Origin: JAPOXR01 sp965221935
GTDB taxonomy: Bacteria > Pseudomonadota > Alphaproteobacteria > Rhodobacterales > Rhodobacteraceae
Assembly: GCA_965221935.1 (NCBI GenBank)
Contig: CBDCSZ010000048.1
Location: forward strand, 1-64,000
Direction of reading: 5' to 3'
DNA: 64,000 nucleotides
Part shown: one piece after another, positions 9,043 through 18,783 of the stretch
Layout: every line of letters starts with the position of its first letter
Numbering within the stretch: position 1 is the first letter of the stretch
Program-made: the position numbers and the translations under genes
The notes under the pieces: model-generated
The model's database searches: none
Seen by the model: the letters and a program-made list of their open reading frames with translations, nothing else
What the model was told of the DNA's origin: nothing

Positions 9043-10070
9043 TCAGCGGTCGGCGACATTGTCCGGAACGCCACTGAGCCCGCGGGTCCGGCCATTTTCA
9101 TTTGCGGCGCCTGCAAGATGCTTTGCGCGGTGGAGGAGAGCCGCAGACCGCACCGCAGCAAAATGCAAAAAATCCTCGAAATTGATGTGAAAGTCGCCGG
9201 GACCCGGCTCCGGGACTTGGTCGGCGAGCGCGCCGCGGAGTTTCAGCAACGCATAAAACGGCACCTGCGGATACAGGTGATGTTCAATATGACTGTTCAA
9301 GTAGAGAAAGCGGCCGACCCTGCTGGTCTTGAACGACCGCGTCTTTGCCAAATTGGGAGGCGGGTTTTCCAGCAGTTCGATGTGATGAAGGAGTGTGAAC
9401 AGCGGCATGACCGGCGCACCGAGAATTCGAGGCGGCGCCAACAGGTACAGCGGTCATAACCGGCCAGCGGCGATCATTCCCGCGATAACAAAACAAACGG
9501 CAAAGACAATCTGTGCATTGCCTTTCATTTTCAGCAGTTCGCTTTCGGCCGCGATCTCGCGCAGAATCGGCGTGTAGCGCCGGACCGCCTGATTGAACTT
9601 CGCAACGAGATGTAAGCGCAGCAGCGCGACGCTGGAAACCGCCGCCAGCCATCCGCAGAGCGTCATCGGCGGGTCAAACGTCATCTGGCTGTCCTTACCG
9701 ACATGCCAAGAGAAAGTGTGGTGATTTGTGTGGGAATATCGGCGGTGATGCGGCTCTTCCATGTAGATGAGCGAGCATGCCCAAAGCACTGGCTCGTTGA
9801 GCCAGCGCGTCCAGTATTCGGTTCCGTGCGCTATTTCTTGGCCGATTGAATTCGCCGGGACGGTCAATAGAATCTCGTGTGCGGAAATTGCCGGCCACAA
9901 CCAGATGCTTTCGGCAACTGCCAGCGCCAAAGCTGACGAAAACGCCTGCGCTCCCAGCCGCGCGGCGAGATAGATCAGACCCAGTTGGTCACTGCGGCGT
10001 GCGAGACCCTAGTGCGTATTGCGTTCAAGTGAGACGCCGCTCGGGGCGGCGCCGGTCGAAACCAACCCAT
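9043..10070 (-). pseudogene. Fatty-acid desaturase, inactivated
   Basis: Remains of a membrane di-iron desaturase (or hydroxylase of the same superfamily). The histidine boxes are still visible: QEIAHGTEYW, HHRRYSHTNHH and, near the C-terminus, NSHIEHHLYP. A single in-frame TGA at 9454-9456 splits the protein between the second and third boxes; the frame is the same on both sides. Further upstream the likely N-terminus (ATG at 10070, MGWFRPAPPRA) is in a different frame from RRSDQLGLIYLAARLGA, and a TAG lies in the second frame, so at least two lesions exist. TGA is an ordinary stop elsewhere in the window, so recoding is not a good explanation. It abuts the aldolase-like gene, which has the same direction. 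Confidence 0.82.
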
Positions 10071-10084
10071 CGGTCGTTCCGGGG

Positions 10085-10849
10085 TCAGGTTGCATAATCC
10101 GACCCCTCGGAGTCGAGAATCGTCTTTAGGTCGCAAAAATGCCGTTCAACCTGATCCGGATAGTCTTCCATATCGGCAGCTGTCGCTTCGGCGATGTCGT
10201 CGGACAACACCCGCAGCGGTCTGCCGGTCTGCAGCGCCCGAATATAGGTCTCGGCGGCCCGCTCAAAATAATACATCCGGTTGAAGGCATCGGCGACGCT
10301 GTCGCCGAGCACCAGGACACCATGGTTCCCCATGACCATGACCTGATTCCTGGGGTCAGCCAGCAATGCCGAGCACCGTTTGCCCTCTTCCTCGAACGCA
10401 AGACCGCCATAGCACTCATCCACGACGTGCCGGTTGAAAAACATGGCTGAGTTCTGATCCACCGGCGGCAATCGCGAGTCCGCAAGGCACGCGAGGACTG
10501 TGGCGAAAGTCGAATGGACGTGCATCACACACCTCGCATGGCGGCAGTTGCGGTGCACCGCCCCATGCAGTCCCCACGCCGTCGGATCGGGCGCCGCGGG
10601 ATCGGAGAGTGCGTCCGGATCGTTGGCGTCAAGCAGCAACAGCTCGGATGCGCGGATCAGTGAAAAATGCACCTGATTTGGATTCATCAGGAACTTGGCG
10701 CCGTCCTCGCTGACCGCCAGACTGAAATGATTGGCAACAGCTTCATGCATGTTCAAACGCGCGGTCCAGCGAAATGCTGCCGCTAAATCAACACGTTCTG
10801 ACCAATGCGTGATATTTGGCCGCAATGCGGCCATAGCTCCGTCTTCCAT
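10085..10849 (-). CDS. Class II aldolase/adducin-family protein
   Basis: About 254 residues with the class II aldolase/adducin fold, as in fuculose-phosphate aldolase and ribulose-phosphate 4-epimerase. Likely metal ligands are in VMHVHSTFATVLA, and NHGVLVLG is the conserved strand. The start at 10849 is preferred because GGAG lies 9 bases upstream; a start at 10834 is possible. The fold covers aldolases, epimerases and proteins without known activity, so the reaction cannot be named. It stands between a dead desaturase and a divergent ligase gene. Confidence 0.82.
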   Translation of the reverse strand: MEDGAMAALRPNITHWSERVDLAAAFRWTARLNMHEAVANHFSLAVSEDGAKFLMNPNQVHFSLIRASELLLLDANDPDALSDPAAPDPTAWGLHGAVHRNCRHARCVMHVHSTFATVLACLADSRLPPVDQNSAMFFNRHVVDECYGGLAFEEEGKRCSALLADPRNQVMVMGNHGVLVLGDSVADAFNRMYYFERAAETYIRALQTGRPLRVLSDDIAEATAADMEDYPDQVERHFCDLKTILDSEGSDYAT

Positions 10850-11133
10850 AACATTGCACTCCGTCAAGGCCGATCCTGAATCACTTCTCAAACTCCAGCA
10901 TTATAGAAATAGCAGTCCGGCGCAATGCGGCTCGTGTCGCCCTTTGCTGTGGCGCCTCCCAATATCCAGTTGCCGGCGCCGGCTCGGCGCAGGCGGGCAG
11001 TGCAGGTAATCGCGATGCACCTCGAATAGGGTGGCTGCTTTTGCTCAGACCTTGCTGTATGAACCGAGGGTCGATGAAACCGTCAGGGGCGGAATCGGCA
11101 TATCGGCCGGTTCAGGTCGGGAAAGGATCCTCA

Positions 11134-12282
11134 ATGGGCAGCGAAACGAACGAACTCGACATCACGCTGGGCATTGAAGAAGAATATTTCCTCGTCGATC
11201 ACGAGCTGCGGACCGTGATTGCCGATCCGGATCCGGGAATTTTGCGGCAGTGCGAAGAGAGACGCGGCAACAACAAGTTCGTGCGCGAGCTGCTGCGTTC
11301 CCAGATTGAGGCCAACACCCGTGTGTGCAGGTCGATTTCAGAAGTTCGCGAGTCTCTGACGGGCATGAGGCGAGTCGCCCGCGAAGCCGCACAGGCGCAT
11401 GGCGCTGAGATCATTGCATCCTCAATGCACCCCATTTCGGCTTGGAGCGATCAGCGTGTCACTGAAGGAGAACGATATGCGGCGCTGACCGCGGCTCTGC
11501 GGCACAGTGTCAGGCAACTGATCACCGGCGGGCTTCACATTCATGCTGGATTCGGAGATCCGGACCTTCGGATCCGGATCATGACAGCGCTTCGACGCTA
11601 CATGCCAGTGTTGCTTGCCATTTCGACTTCTTCCCCCTTCTGCGAAGGCCGTCTGACCGGTTACAAATCGTACCGGCTGAACATGGTTGGCAATCTGCCG
11701 CGCACCGGAATTCCCAATGCCATGAACTCAATGGCGCAGTTTGAAAACCTGTTGGCGGAATACCAGAAAATGAAGTTCGTCAATGACGGCAGCGAGATTT
11801 GGTGGGATATCAGACCGTCTCATTCCTATCCGACAATTGAACTCCGGATCTGCGACATCTGCCCGCGAATTGACGATGCGATGTGCGTGATCGCTTTGTT
11901 TGCTTCGCTTATCCGGGCTTTGGTCAAACTGCACCAAAAAGGATCTCTTCCGTCGGAGCCGCTGCCCGAGATTCTGGCGGCAAACAAGTGGCTGGCGCAG
12001 CGCTACGGTGTTTTTGCGCTGCTCGGCGACACCCGCGATGGCGGGATGGTTGACATCTCCGATGCCGTGGAACGGATCCTCGAGATGGTGACGGGCGAAG
12101 CTGTCGCTCTTGGCTGCGAGAACGATGTTTTGCATGTCCGGAAAATCCTGACGGAAGGCAGTTCCGCCGACCGCCAGATCGACCACTTCAACCTCCGGCT
12201 ACTTGAAGGCGACACGACGCACGCGGCGCTGGTTTCCACAATCGATCAAATTATCGCCGAAACCGCAGACGGCACTGGCTGA
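11134..12282 (+). CDS. YbdK-type carboxylate-amine ligase (glutamate-cysteine ligase 2 family)
   Basis: Cytoplasmic ATP-dependent ligase of the GCS2 family, 382 residues. The opening TLGIEEEYFLVD carries the acidic metal-binding residues, GLHIHAGFG is the conserved central motif, and LRICDICPR lies in the C-terminal half. The ATG at 11134 is chosen because AAGGA lies 7-11 bases upstream and the next residues match the family start. Members form gamma-glutamyl bonds, but the natural substrate of the YbdK branch is not settled. It converges on alaX with a short gap and no clear terminator. Confidence 0.9.
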   Translation: MGSETNELDITLGIEEEYFLVDHELRTVIADPDPGILRQCEERRGNNKFVRELLRSQIEANTRVCRSISEVRESLTGMRRVAREAAQAHGAEIIASSMHPISAWSDQRVTEGERYAALTAALRHSVRQLITGGLHIHAGFGDPDLRIRIMTALRRYMPVLLAISTSSPFCEGRLTGYKSYRLNMVGNLPRTGIPNAMNSMAQFENLLAEYQKMKFVNDGSEIWWDIRPSHSYPTIELRICDICPRIDDAMCVIALFASLIRALVKLHQKGSLPSEPLPEILAANKWLAQRYGVFALLGDTRDGGMVDISDAVERILEMVTGEAVALGCENDVLHVRKILTEGSSADRQIDHFNLRLLEGDTTHAALVSTIDQIIAETADGTG

Positions 12283-12356
12283 CAAGCCGCGCGAAACGGG
12301 CGCCGCGCCGCACAGGATGCCGGTTTTCCGCGTTCGCGGGATTCTCTTCTAGGCCG

Positions 12357-13073
12357 TCAGTCCAGCAGGATGTTGATGCGGCGGTTCTGCCGGCCCTTTT
12401 TCTCAATTTTTCCCAGCCGGATGCGGCCGATTTCGCCCGTTTTCGCGACATGCGTGCCGCCGCATGGCTGAAGGTCAATCTGCACCGCTCCCTCGCCGAT
12501 TCTCACCAGCCGGACTCGGCCTGTGCCCATGGGAGGACTGACGGACATTGTTTTGACCAGACCTGGATTCGCGTCCAGCTCTTCGTCGGTGATCCAGTCG
12601 TCCGACACCGGCAGATCCCGGGCCGCGAGTTCGTTCAGATCCCGTTCAAGGCGTTCGCGGTCTCCAATCGCCTCAGGCATGTCAAAGTCCAGCCGTCCCT
12701 TCTCGGCCGTGATCGCTCCCGATGTCACCGGCAACGGCACCGCGACTGAAAGCAAGTGCAGCGCGGTGTGGATGCGCATATGCCGGTAGCGGCGGTCCCA
12801 ATCGAGTTCCTGCGCCACAATTGCCCCCGGAGGGGGCTGGGAGACGCCGCTTTCGAGGATCAATTCGATTTCGCTGCCGTGCGAACCGCGTGTGTCCACC
12901 ACTGAAGCCGATCCCGATTCCCATTCTATGCGGCCGCTGTCGCCCGGCTGGCCGCCGCCGGCGGCGTAGAAAACAGTTCGGTCAAGCACCAATCCGCCAT
13001 TGACCCCCTTCCCGGCGGCGACGGAGTCACAACGCGCCGCATAAGGATCGGTCCGGTAAACTTTGTCGGTCAT
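12357..13073 (-). CDS. alaX: Alanyl-tRNA editing protein AlaX
   Basis: Free-standing editing domain that removes serine or glycine wrongly attached to tRNA-Ala. Of 238 residues, the zinc and catalytic motif HTALH (His102, His106) and the second metal motif CGGTH (Cys204, His208) are both complete, and FYAAGGGQPGDSG is the characteristic early motif. The start is the ATG at 13073, four bases beyond the stop of the preceding channel gene, so it is the last gene of the long minus-strand run. Confidence 0.93.
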   Translation of the reverse strand: MTDKVYRTDPYAARCDSVAAGKGVNGGLVLDRTVFYAAGGGQPGDSGRIEWESGSASVVDTRGSHGSEIELILESGVSQPPPGAIVAQELDWDRRYRHMRIHTALHLLSVAVPLPVTSGAITAEKGRLDFDMPEAIGDRERLERDLNELAARDLPVSDDWITDEELDANPGLVKTMSVSPPMGTGRVRLVRIGEGAVQIDLQPCGGTHVAKTGEIGRIRLGKIEKKGRQNRRINILLD

Positions 13074-13077
13074 GGGC

Positions 13078-15435
13078 TCACTCTCCTTGTCGCTCCGGCC
13101 CGGAAACCTTGTCTTTGCCAAGCAGTTCGGAGGCATTCCGGATCCAAATGTCACGCTGCGGAAACGGAATGGAGATCCCCTCCTTCTCAAACCGCTCTGC
13201 AATCATGAAATTCAGATCCGAGCGCGCGCTCAACACATAATTGACGTCGGTCAGAATGACTCTGAGTTCGAATTCCAGCGCGTCGGCGCCAAATCTCATG
13301 AACGCGGCGGTGGGTTTCGGGTCATTGAGCACGTCGGGATGGCTGTGCGCAATTTCGAGCAGAATCTGCTGAACGCGGCGCGGATTTGTTCCATAGGCGA
13401 CGCCCACCGGCAAAGTGATTCGGCCAACCCGGTTGTCCAAGGTCCAGTTGCGGACCTGACCCGAAATCAGGTCGCTGTTTGGAACCACAACCCGGCATCG
13501 GTCAAATGTCTCGATCTGCGTCGAGCGCACCGATATCTTTCTGACGAAGCCTGACACCCCTCCGACTTCAATCCAGTCGCCGACGGTCACCGGTCTTTCA
13601 ATCAACAGGATGATTCCGGACGCGAAATTTGACACAACCGTCTGCAGCCCAAAACCGATGCCAACAGACAAGGCGCCGGCGACAATTGCGATATTGGTGA
13701 AATCGATTCCGGCCAATGAAACCGCAAGCATGGCGGCCACGATCACGCCGACATAGCCGGTTCCAGTGATCAGAGCCCGCTGCGCGCCCTCTGCCATCTT
13801 TGTGTTTGGCAAAACCGAACGCCGCAGCACTGACTGAATCATGGCCGTCACCATGCAACCGGCGGCAAAGACCAGCACCAGCCTCAACACGTCCGCGGCC
13901 GTGATCTGCTGGTCGCCGAGCGACACGCCTTCGCCAGCGCGATTCCACGCATCGACAATATCGGACCAGCCCGCGCCCCAAATCATCGCCAGTGCCGGAA
14001 TGGCGGCAAAAAACAGGACAGCGCCGATGAAAACCCTGATCAGGCCCATCCTGGCTCCGCCTTCTGCAAATCCCTGTCTGCCGGTGATGGCCGTCACCAA
14101 CCCGGTGCCCAGCGTCTCGATGACAAAGAACACACCCAGGAGCGCAAGCGTGAGCAGTGACGGGAACACCAGAAAATGGCCGAGCGCGGTGTATCCGGCG
14201 AGCGCGAGAGCCACACCGGCAACCGCCGCGGCGCGGGCAATCCAGATGAATGCTGAAAACACGGCGTCGCTGACTGGACGGTCCTCGTCGCCGGACACAG
14301 TCAGAGCCGCCAGATGCTCGGCCAGCCGGCGGCAGAGCTGAAACATCAAGACCGCTGCCACCAGGATAATCAGGAAGCTCAGCACCGTGACGTCCGGCGA
14401 TCCCGCACCTGTTCCCGGCGATGAGCCGACTGTGGCCGTGTCCACTGCCAGAATCCAGCCGATCCAGCCAATTGTGCGCCGGACCGAGCGGTTCCAGCCC
14501 GTCCCGAGCCGCGAAATCACACGCTCCGACCCGTCCGTCGCGAACAGCGCCTTTGCCAGCCAGTTGGAAACAAAGACAATTGCCGCCGCCGTTGGCAATT
14601 GCGCCAGCAGCCTGTCCCCATAAATGACAGCCAAATCCGCGGTTCTGATGGCGGCGGTCAACAGATAGAAACCAGCGGCCGGCAGGATAATATCGGCGAA
14701 CATTCTGCGGAAACCGCCTGCGGGCAGCGGTGTTTCACCGCCAACCGGAATGATCCGGTTGATTGTGCGGAGGGCAAATCCCCTGGCGCGCGTCAACAGC
14801 AAAAGACCCAGAACCGCCAGCGCCAGCATGAGCGGCAGCCTTTCAACAAACGCGGCGCGTTGCGCGTCGCTGGACAATGCCGCATTGATCTCGCCTGCGA
14901 TCGACGAAAAATAATCCGCCGCGTGGTCTGCCGCAGCGGCCCAATGCGCCGGATTCACCGGTGTCGGCCCGCGCGAATAGCGCAGCTCACGGCTGCGGGC
15001 CAGCTGAATGTCGTCGATTTGCCTGATGAGCCCTTCAGCCTCCAGGATCGACTCTTCGGCAATGAGGAAGGGCTCGTTCAGCTCCAGCAGCCGCGCCTGC
15101 AGCTCACGCCTCTTGTTCGCAAGCTCCCCGTTTTCGCTTTCGCCCTCAGCGGGTTCTCCCAAGGCCGCGAGACGGGCATTCAGCCAATCGATTTCACCGC
15201 GCAGAGGTTCCTGGCCCGCGGCGAACCTCCTGCTCCAGCTGGCGAGGTCCGAACGCAGAACGGCCAGCGACGAACTGGATGCGGCGGCGGCGGCGACAAC
15301 TTCCGCGGCGCGGCTCGCAAGCCGTTCCCATTCACCTCCATTCGCCGAGTCTGCGGCGTCAGCCTGTGCCGCCGCGCCGGCCGGCAGAGCAAACAGAAGC
15401 CCAGCGGCGCACAGGACACGGATGAATTGCAGCAT
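13078..15435 (-). CDS. MscS-family mechanosensitive channel with long periplasmic N-terminus
   Basis: Inner-membrane channel that releases solutes when osmotic pressure falls. About 785 residues: a signal peptide (MLQFIRVLCAAGLLF onward), a periplasmic region with charged helical stretches to about residue 200, then multiple membrane helices, and finally the MscS pore and beta domain, with GIGFGLQTVVSNFASG lining the pore and VVVPNSDLISGQVRNW after it. The size resembles MscK or DUF3772-type channels rather than small MscS. The ATG at 15435 overlaps the cysteine synthase stop (TGATG); a GTG one codon earlier is also possible. Confidence 0.92.
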   Translation of the reverse strand: MLQFIRVLCAAGLLFALPAGAAAQADAADSANGGEWERLASRAAEVVAAAAASSSSLAVLRSDLASWSRRFAAGQEPLRGEIDWLNARLAALGEPAEGESENGELANKRRELQARLLELNEPFLIAEESILEAEGLIRQIDDIQLARSRELRYSRGPTPVNPAHWAAAADHAADYFSSIAGEINAALSSDAQRAAFVERLPLMLALAVLGLLLLTRARGFALRTINRIIPVGGETPLPAGGFRRMFADIILPAAGFYLLTAAIRTADLAVIYGDRLLAQLPTAAAIVFVSNWLAKALFATDGSERVISRLGTGWNRSVRRTIGWIGWILAVDTATVGSSPGTGAGSPDVTVLSFLIILVAAVLMFQLCRRLAEHLAALTVSGDEDRPVSDAVFSAFIWIARAAAVAGVALALAGYTALGHFLVFPSLLTLALLGVFFVIETLGTGLVTAITGRQGFAEGGARMGLIRVFIGAVLFFAAIPALAMIWGAGWSDIVDAWNRAGEGVSLGDQQITAADVLRLVLVFAAGCMVTAMIQSVLRRSVLPNTKMAEGAQRALITGTGYVGVIVAAMLAVSLAGIDFTNIAIVAGALSVGIGFGLQTVVSNFASGIILLIERPVTVGDWIEVGGVSGFVRKISVRSTQIETFDRCRVVVPNSDLISGQVRNWTLDNRVGRITLPVGVAYGTNPRRVQQILLEIAHSHPDVLNDPKPTAAFMRFGADALEFELRVILTDVNYVLSARSDLNFMIAERFEKEGISIPFPQRDIWIRNASELLGKDKVSGPERQGE

Positions 15436-16520
15436 CACACTTCCTCAAAAACGGCCGGCAGCGGCATGGGGTCGTCCTCGAGCCATTCGGGAACCGGCAA
15501 CCCTTCGCCGCGCAGGAATTCCGGATTGAAGAGTTTTGACTGGTAGCGGCTGCCATAGTCGCAAAGGACAGTGACAATTACGTGACCCGGGCCCATATCC
15601 CGCGCCATTCGGATCGCGCCGGCGACGTTGATGCCCGAGGACCCGCCCAGACAGAGACCTTCCTCCTGCAGCAGCTGAAATATGACCGGAAGCATTTCGG
15701 CGTCGGAAATGTGGTACGGGTAGTCGACCGCCAACCCCTCAAGATTGGCCGTGATTCGTCCCTGGCCTATGCCTTCGGTGATTGACGCGCCCTCTGCCTG
15801 CAGCACGCCTCGCGCGTAGTGGCTGAAGAGTGAGGCGCCGGAAGGATCCGCCAGCCCGATTTTAACCTCAGGTTTGCGGGCCTTCAGCGCCGCTGCGACG
15901 CCCGCAAGGGTCCCGCCGGTGCCGACAGCGCAGATAAAGCCGTCCACTCTGCCGCCGGTCTGCCGCCATATTTCCGGCCCGGTGGCGTCGATATGCGCCT
16001 GACGGTTGGCCACATTGTCGAATTGATTGGCCCAGACCGCGCCGGAGTCTTCGGTGTCTGCGAGCGCCGACGCCAGCCGCGCCGAGTAGCGGACGTAGTT
16101 GTTCGGGTTGCGGTAAGGAACCGCCGGCACCTGCACCAGCTCCGCCCCGGCCAGCCGGATCATGTCCTTCTTTTCCTGGCTTTGGGTCTCGGGAATGACG
16201 ATCACTGTCCTATAACCCAGGCACGATCCGATGAGGGCCAGTCCAATGCCGGTGTTGCCGGCTGTGCCTTCGACAATCACTCCGCCGGGCTGCAGAACAC
16301 CCCTCTCTTCCGCATCCCGAATGATGCTGAGAGCAGCCCTGTCCTTGACCGACTGGCCAGGATTCAGGAATTCGGCCTTGCCCAATATCTCGCACCTCGT
16401 CGCATCAGAAGCGGCATTCAGCCTGATCAGGGGCGTGTTGCCGACAGCGCTCGGAACGTCGCGATGGATATCCATGGTCGTCTGCCCGTCAATCCGCCGC
16501 AAACCAGGATTCGCTGTCAT
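15435..16520 (-). CDS. Cysteine synthase-like PLP enzyme
   Basis: Fold type II PLP enzyme related to CysK, which makes cysteine from O-acetylserine and sulfide. The lysine that binds PLP is Lys59 in QSVKDRAA; the substrate loop EGTAGNTGIG, the phosphate loop GTGGTLAG and SSGIN are all present. About 361 residues from the ATG at 16520; an ATG at 16475 is also possible and no strong ribosome binding site decides. It is somewhat longer at the C-terminus than classical CysK, as in the CysK2-like group, so the sulfur donor and acceptor are uncertain. It lies downstream of glcB-acuI-dmdA, where it could use sulfur released from DMSP; that is inference. Confidence 0.88.
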   Translation of the reverse strand: MTANPGLRRIDGQTTMDIHRDVPSAVGNTPLIRLNAASDATRCEILGKAEFLNPGQSVKDRAALSIIRDAEERGVLQPGGVIVEGTAGNTGIGLALIGSCLGYRTVIVIPETQSQEKKDMIRLAGAELVQVPAVPYRNPNNYVRYSARLASALADTEDSGAVWANQFDNVANRQAHIDATGPEIWRQTGGRVDGFICAVGTGGTLAGVAAALKARKPEVKIGLADPSGASLFSHYARGVLQAEGASITEGIGQGRITANLEGLAVDYPYHISDAEMLPVIFQLLQEEGLCLGGSSGINVAGAIRMARDMGPGHVIVTVLCDYGSRYQSKLFNPEFLRGEGLPVPEWLEDDPMPLPAVFEEV

Positions 16521-16568
16521 TGAAATGCCCGCCGGCAACCCGCAATCCGGCCCAAGCGAGGCCGAAAC

Positions 16569-18725
16569 TCATTGCCGCCGCCGTTTAGCCGCCGCCCGGT
16601 AGCGATGCAGAATGGGTTCGGTGTAGCCGGAGGGCTGGCCGCACCCTTCGAAAACCAGGTCTCGGGCGGCGTTGAATGCATCGCCGTCAAAACTCGGCTC
16701 CATGGGCCGGTATTTCGGATCGCCGGCGTTCTGGCGGTCAACGATTTCCGCCATCCGGCGAAACGCCGCTTCGACGAACGCTCGGTCGACGACGCCGTGA
16801 TGCAGCCAGTTGGCCACATGCTGCGAAGAAATCCGGCAGGTGGCGCGGTCTTCCATCAGCTGCACATCGTTGATGTCAGGAACCTTGGAACAGCCGATCC
16901 CCTGGTCAATCCAGCGCACAACATATCCCAGTATGCCCTGAAGGTTGTTTTCGACCTCCGAGGCGACCTCTTCTTCCGACCAATTGCGTCCGTCAGACAG
17001 GGCAATGTTCAAAATTCGATCCAGTTCCGTGCTGCGGCCGCCAGCGGCGATCTGACGCTGCCGCCGGGCCACATTCACGCGATGGTAATGAGTCACATGC
17101 AGCGTTGCCGCTGTCGGGCTCGGAACCCATGCTGTGTTGGCGCCGGCTTCGGGATGCATGATTTTCTGATCCAGCATGTCCCGCATCAAATCCGGCATTG
17201 CCCACATCCCCTTGCCAATCTGGGCCCGGCCCTGCAGCCCGCATGCGAGGCCGGTGTCAACATTCCAGTCTTCATAGGCGGCGATCCAGTCGGCGGCCTT
17301 GATGTCGGCTTTGCGGATAAACGGTCCGGCTTCCATTGACGTGTGAATCTCATCGCCGGTGCGGTCGAGGAAGCCGGTGTTGATGAACGCGACCCGGTTT
17401 CCCGCCGCGCGAATGCATTCTTTCAGATTGACGGTGGTCCGGCGCTCTTCATCCATAATGCCGATCTTCACGGTGTTCTCACGCAGGCCAAGACACTGTT
17501 CCACATGCTGGAACACGGCATCGGCGAACGCGGCCTCTTCCGGTCCATGCATCTTCGGTTTGACAACATAGATCGAACCCTGGCGGGAGTTGCGTTTCGG
17601 TCCGTTGATATCATGCATCGCGATCGTCACGGTGCACATCGCGTCAAGCAGACCCTCGAATATCTCGTTGCCGTTCCGATCAAGCGCCGCGGGGCAGGTC
17701 ATGAGGTGGCCGACGTTGCGGACCAGCAGCAGAGACAGTCCCTTAAGCGCAAGCGGACTTCCGTCGGCTCCAGTGTAACTGCGGTCTTCATTCAATCTGC
17801 GAATAAAGGTTTTTCCGCCCTTTGTGACCGGTTCCTCCAGATGGCCCCGCATCAGTCCCAGCCAGTTTCCGTATGCCAGGATCTTGTCTTCCGCATCGAC
17901 AACCGCAACAGAATCTTCGCAGTCCATAATCGTCGTCACCGCCGATTCAAGTATGATGTCAGACACGCCGGCCGCGTCCCCAGACCCTATGACGTGATCT
18001 CGATCAATTTTAAGTTCTACGAACAGGTTATTGTTTTTCAACAGAATACATTCGGGCGCTTCGGCCTTGCCCCGATGACCGGCAAACTGTTCCGCGCTCT
18101 GCAGACCGGTGACGCGTTCATCGCCAATACTGACCGCCAGCGCGCCGCCGACCGCCCGATAGGCGGTCGCCCTGGCGTGCGATCCTTCGTTGAGGGGAAT
18201 CACGTCGTCCAAAAACGATTTTGACCACGCGATCACCCTTTCGCCGCGTTCCTTGCTGTAGCCGTCGGCAGGCGGCAAATCGCCAAGGGCATCGGTGCCG
18301 TATAGAGCGTCATAGAGTGAGTTCCACCTGGCATTCGCCGCGTTCAGGGCAAACCTTGCGTTGGTGATCGGCACCACCAGCTGCGGTCCGGCTATGTCTG
18401 CGATTTCCGCGTCGATTCGGTCTGTGGATACGCTGAATGCCGGTCCGGCCGGCGCCAGGTAGCCGATGTCTTTCAGCATTGATCTGTATTCGCCGGGGTC
18501 ATGCGGTTTGCCGCGCCGCCGGATGTGCCAGTCATCGATCTTCTTTTTGAGCTCAGCGCGCCTTTCCAGCAGGGCCGCGTTGATCGGCCCGAATTCATGG
18601 GCAAGCTCGGACAGTCCCTGCCAAAACCGCTCGCTTTTCACGCCGGTTCCGGGCAGCGCCTGTTCATCAATAAAGGCGGCAAAATCAGTGTCGACCTGTA
18701 AGTCGGCGCGAACAACTCGGCCCAT
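16569..18725 (-). CDS. glcB: Malate synthase G
   Basis: Condenses glyoxylate and acetyl-CoA to malate. It has 718 residues, close to the usual 720 or so of isoform G, with typical blocks including GPEEAAFADAVFQHVEQ, IGIMDEERRT, AFINTGFLDRTGDE and the C-terminal GCSKVPDIND. The ATG at 18725 is preferred to an upstream GTG because AGGAGA lies six bases before it. No isocitrate lyase is in the window, so the glyoxylate source is not shown. It follows acuI by 58 bases and precedes the cysteine synthase-like gene by about 48. Confidence 0.95.
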   Translation of the reverse strand: MGRVVRADLQVDTDFAAFIDEQALPGTGVKSERFWQGLSELAHEFGPINAALLERRAELKKKIDDWHIRRRGKPHDPGEYRSMLKDIGYLAPAGPAFSVSTDRIDAEIADIAGPQLVVPITNARFALNAANARWNSLYDALYGTDALGDLPPADGYSKERGERVIAWSKSFLDDVIPLNEGSHARATAYRAVGGALAVSIGDERVTGLQSAEQFAGHRGKAEAPECILLKNNNLFVELKIDRDHVIGSGDAAGVSDIILESAVTTIMDCEDSVAVVDAEDKILAYGNWLGLMRGHLEEPVTKGGKTFIRRLNEDRSYTGADGSPLALKGLSLLLVRNVGHLMTCPAALDRNGNEIFEGLLDAMCTVTIAMHDINGPKRNSRQGSIYVVKPKMHGPEEAAFADAVFQHVEQCLGLRENTVKIGIMDEERRTTVNLKECIRAAGNRVAFINTGFLDRTGDEIHTSMEAGPFIRKADIKAADWIAAYEDWNVDTGLACGLQGRAQIGKGMWAMPDLMRDMLDQKIMHPEAGANTAWVPSPTAATLHVTHYHRVNVARRQRQIAAGGRSTELDRILNIALSDGRNWSEEEVASEVENNLQGILGYVVRWIDQGIGCSKVPDINDVQLMEDRATCRISSQHVANWLHHGVVDRAFVEAAFRRMAEIVDRQNAGDPKYRPMEPSFDGDAFNAARDLVFEGCGQPSGYTEPILHRYRAAAKRRRQ

Positions 18726-18783
18726 TGCTATCTCCTTTTCACTCACCTCTCCCGATCATTTCGGGATGCCACGCCCGCGGCTT

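Noticed and set aside
9454..9456. TGA inside the desaturase as a recoded codon (Trp or selenocysteine)
   Set aside because: TGA ends many intact genes here, the N-terminus is separately frameshifted, and no recoding hairpin is evident.
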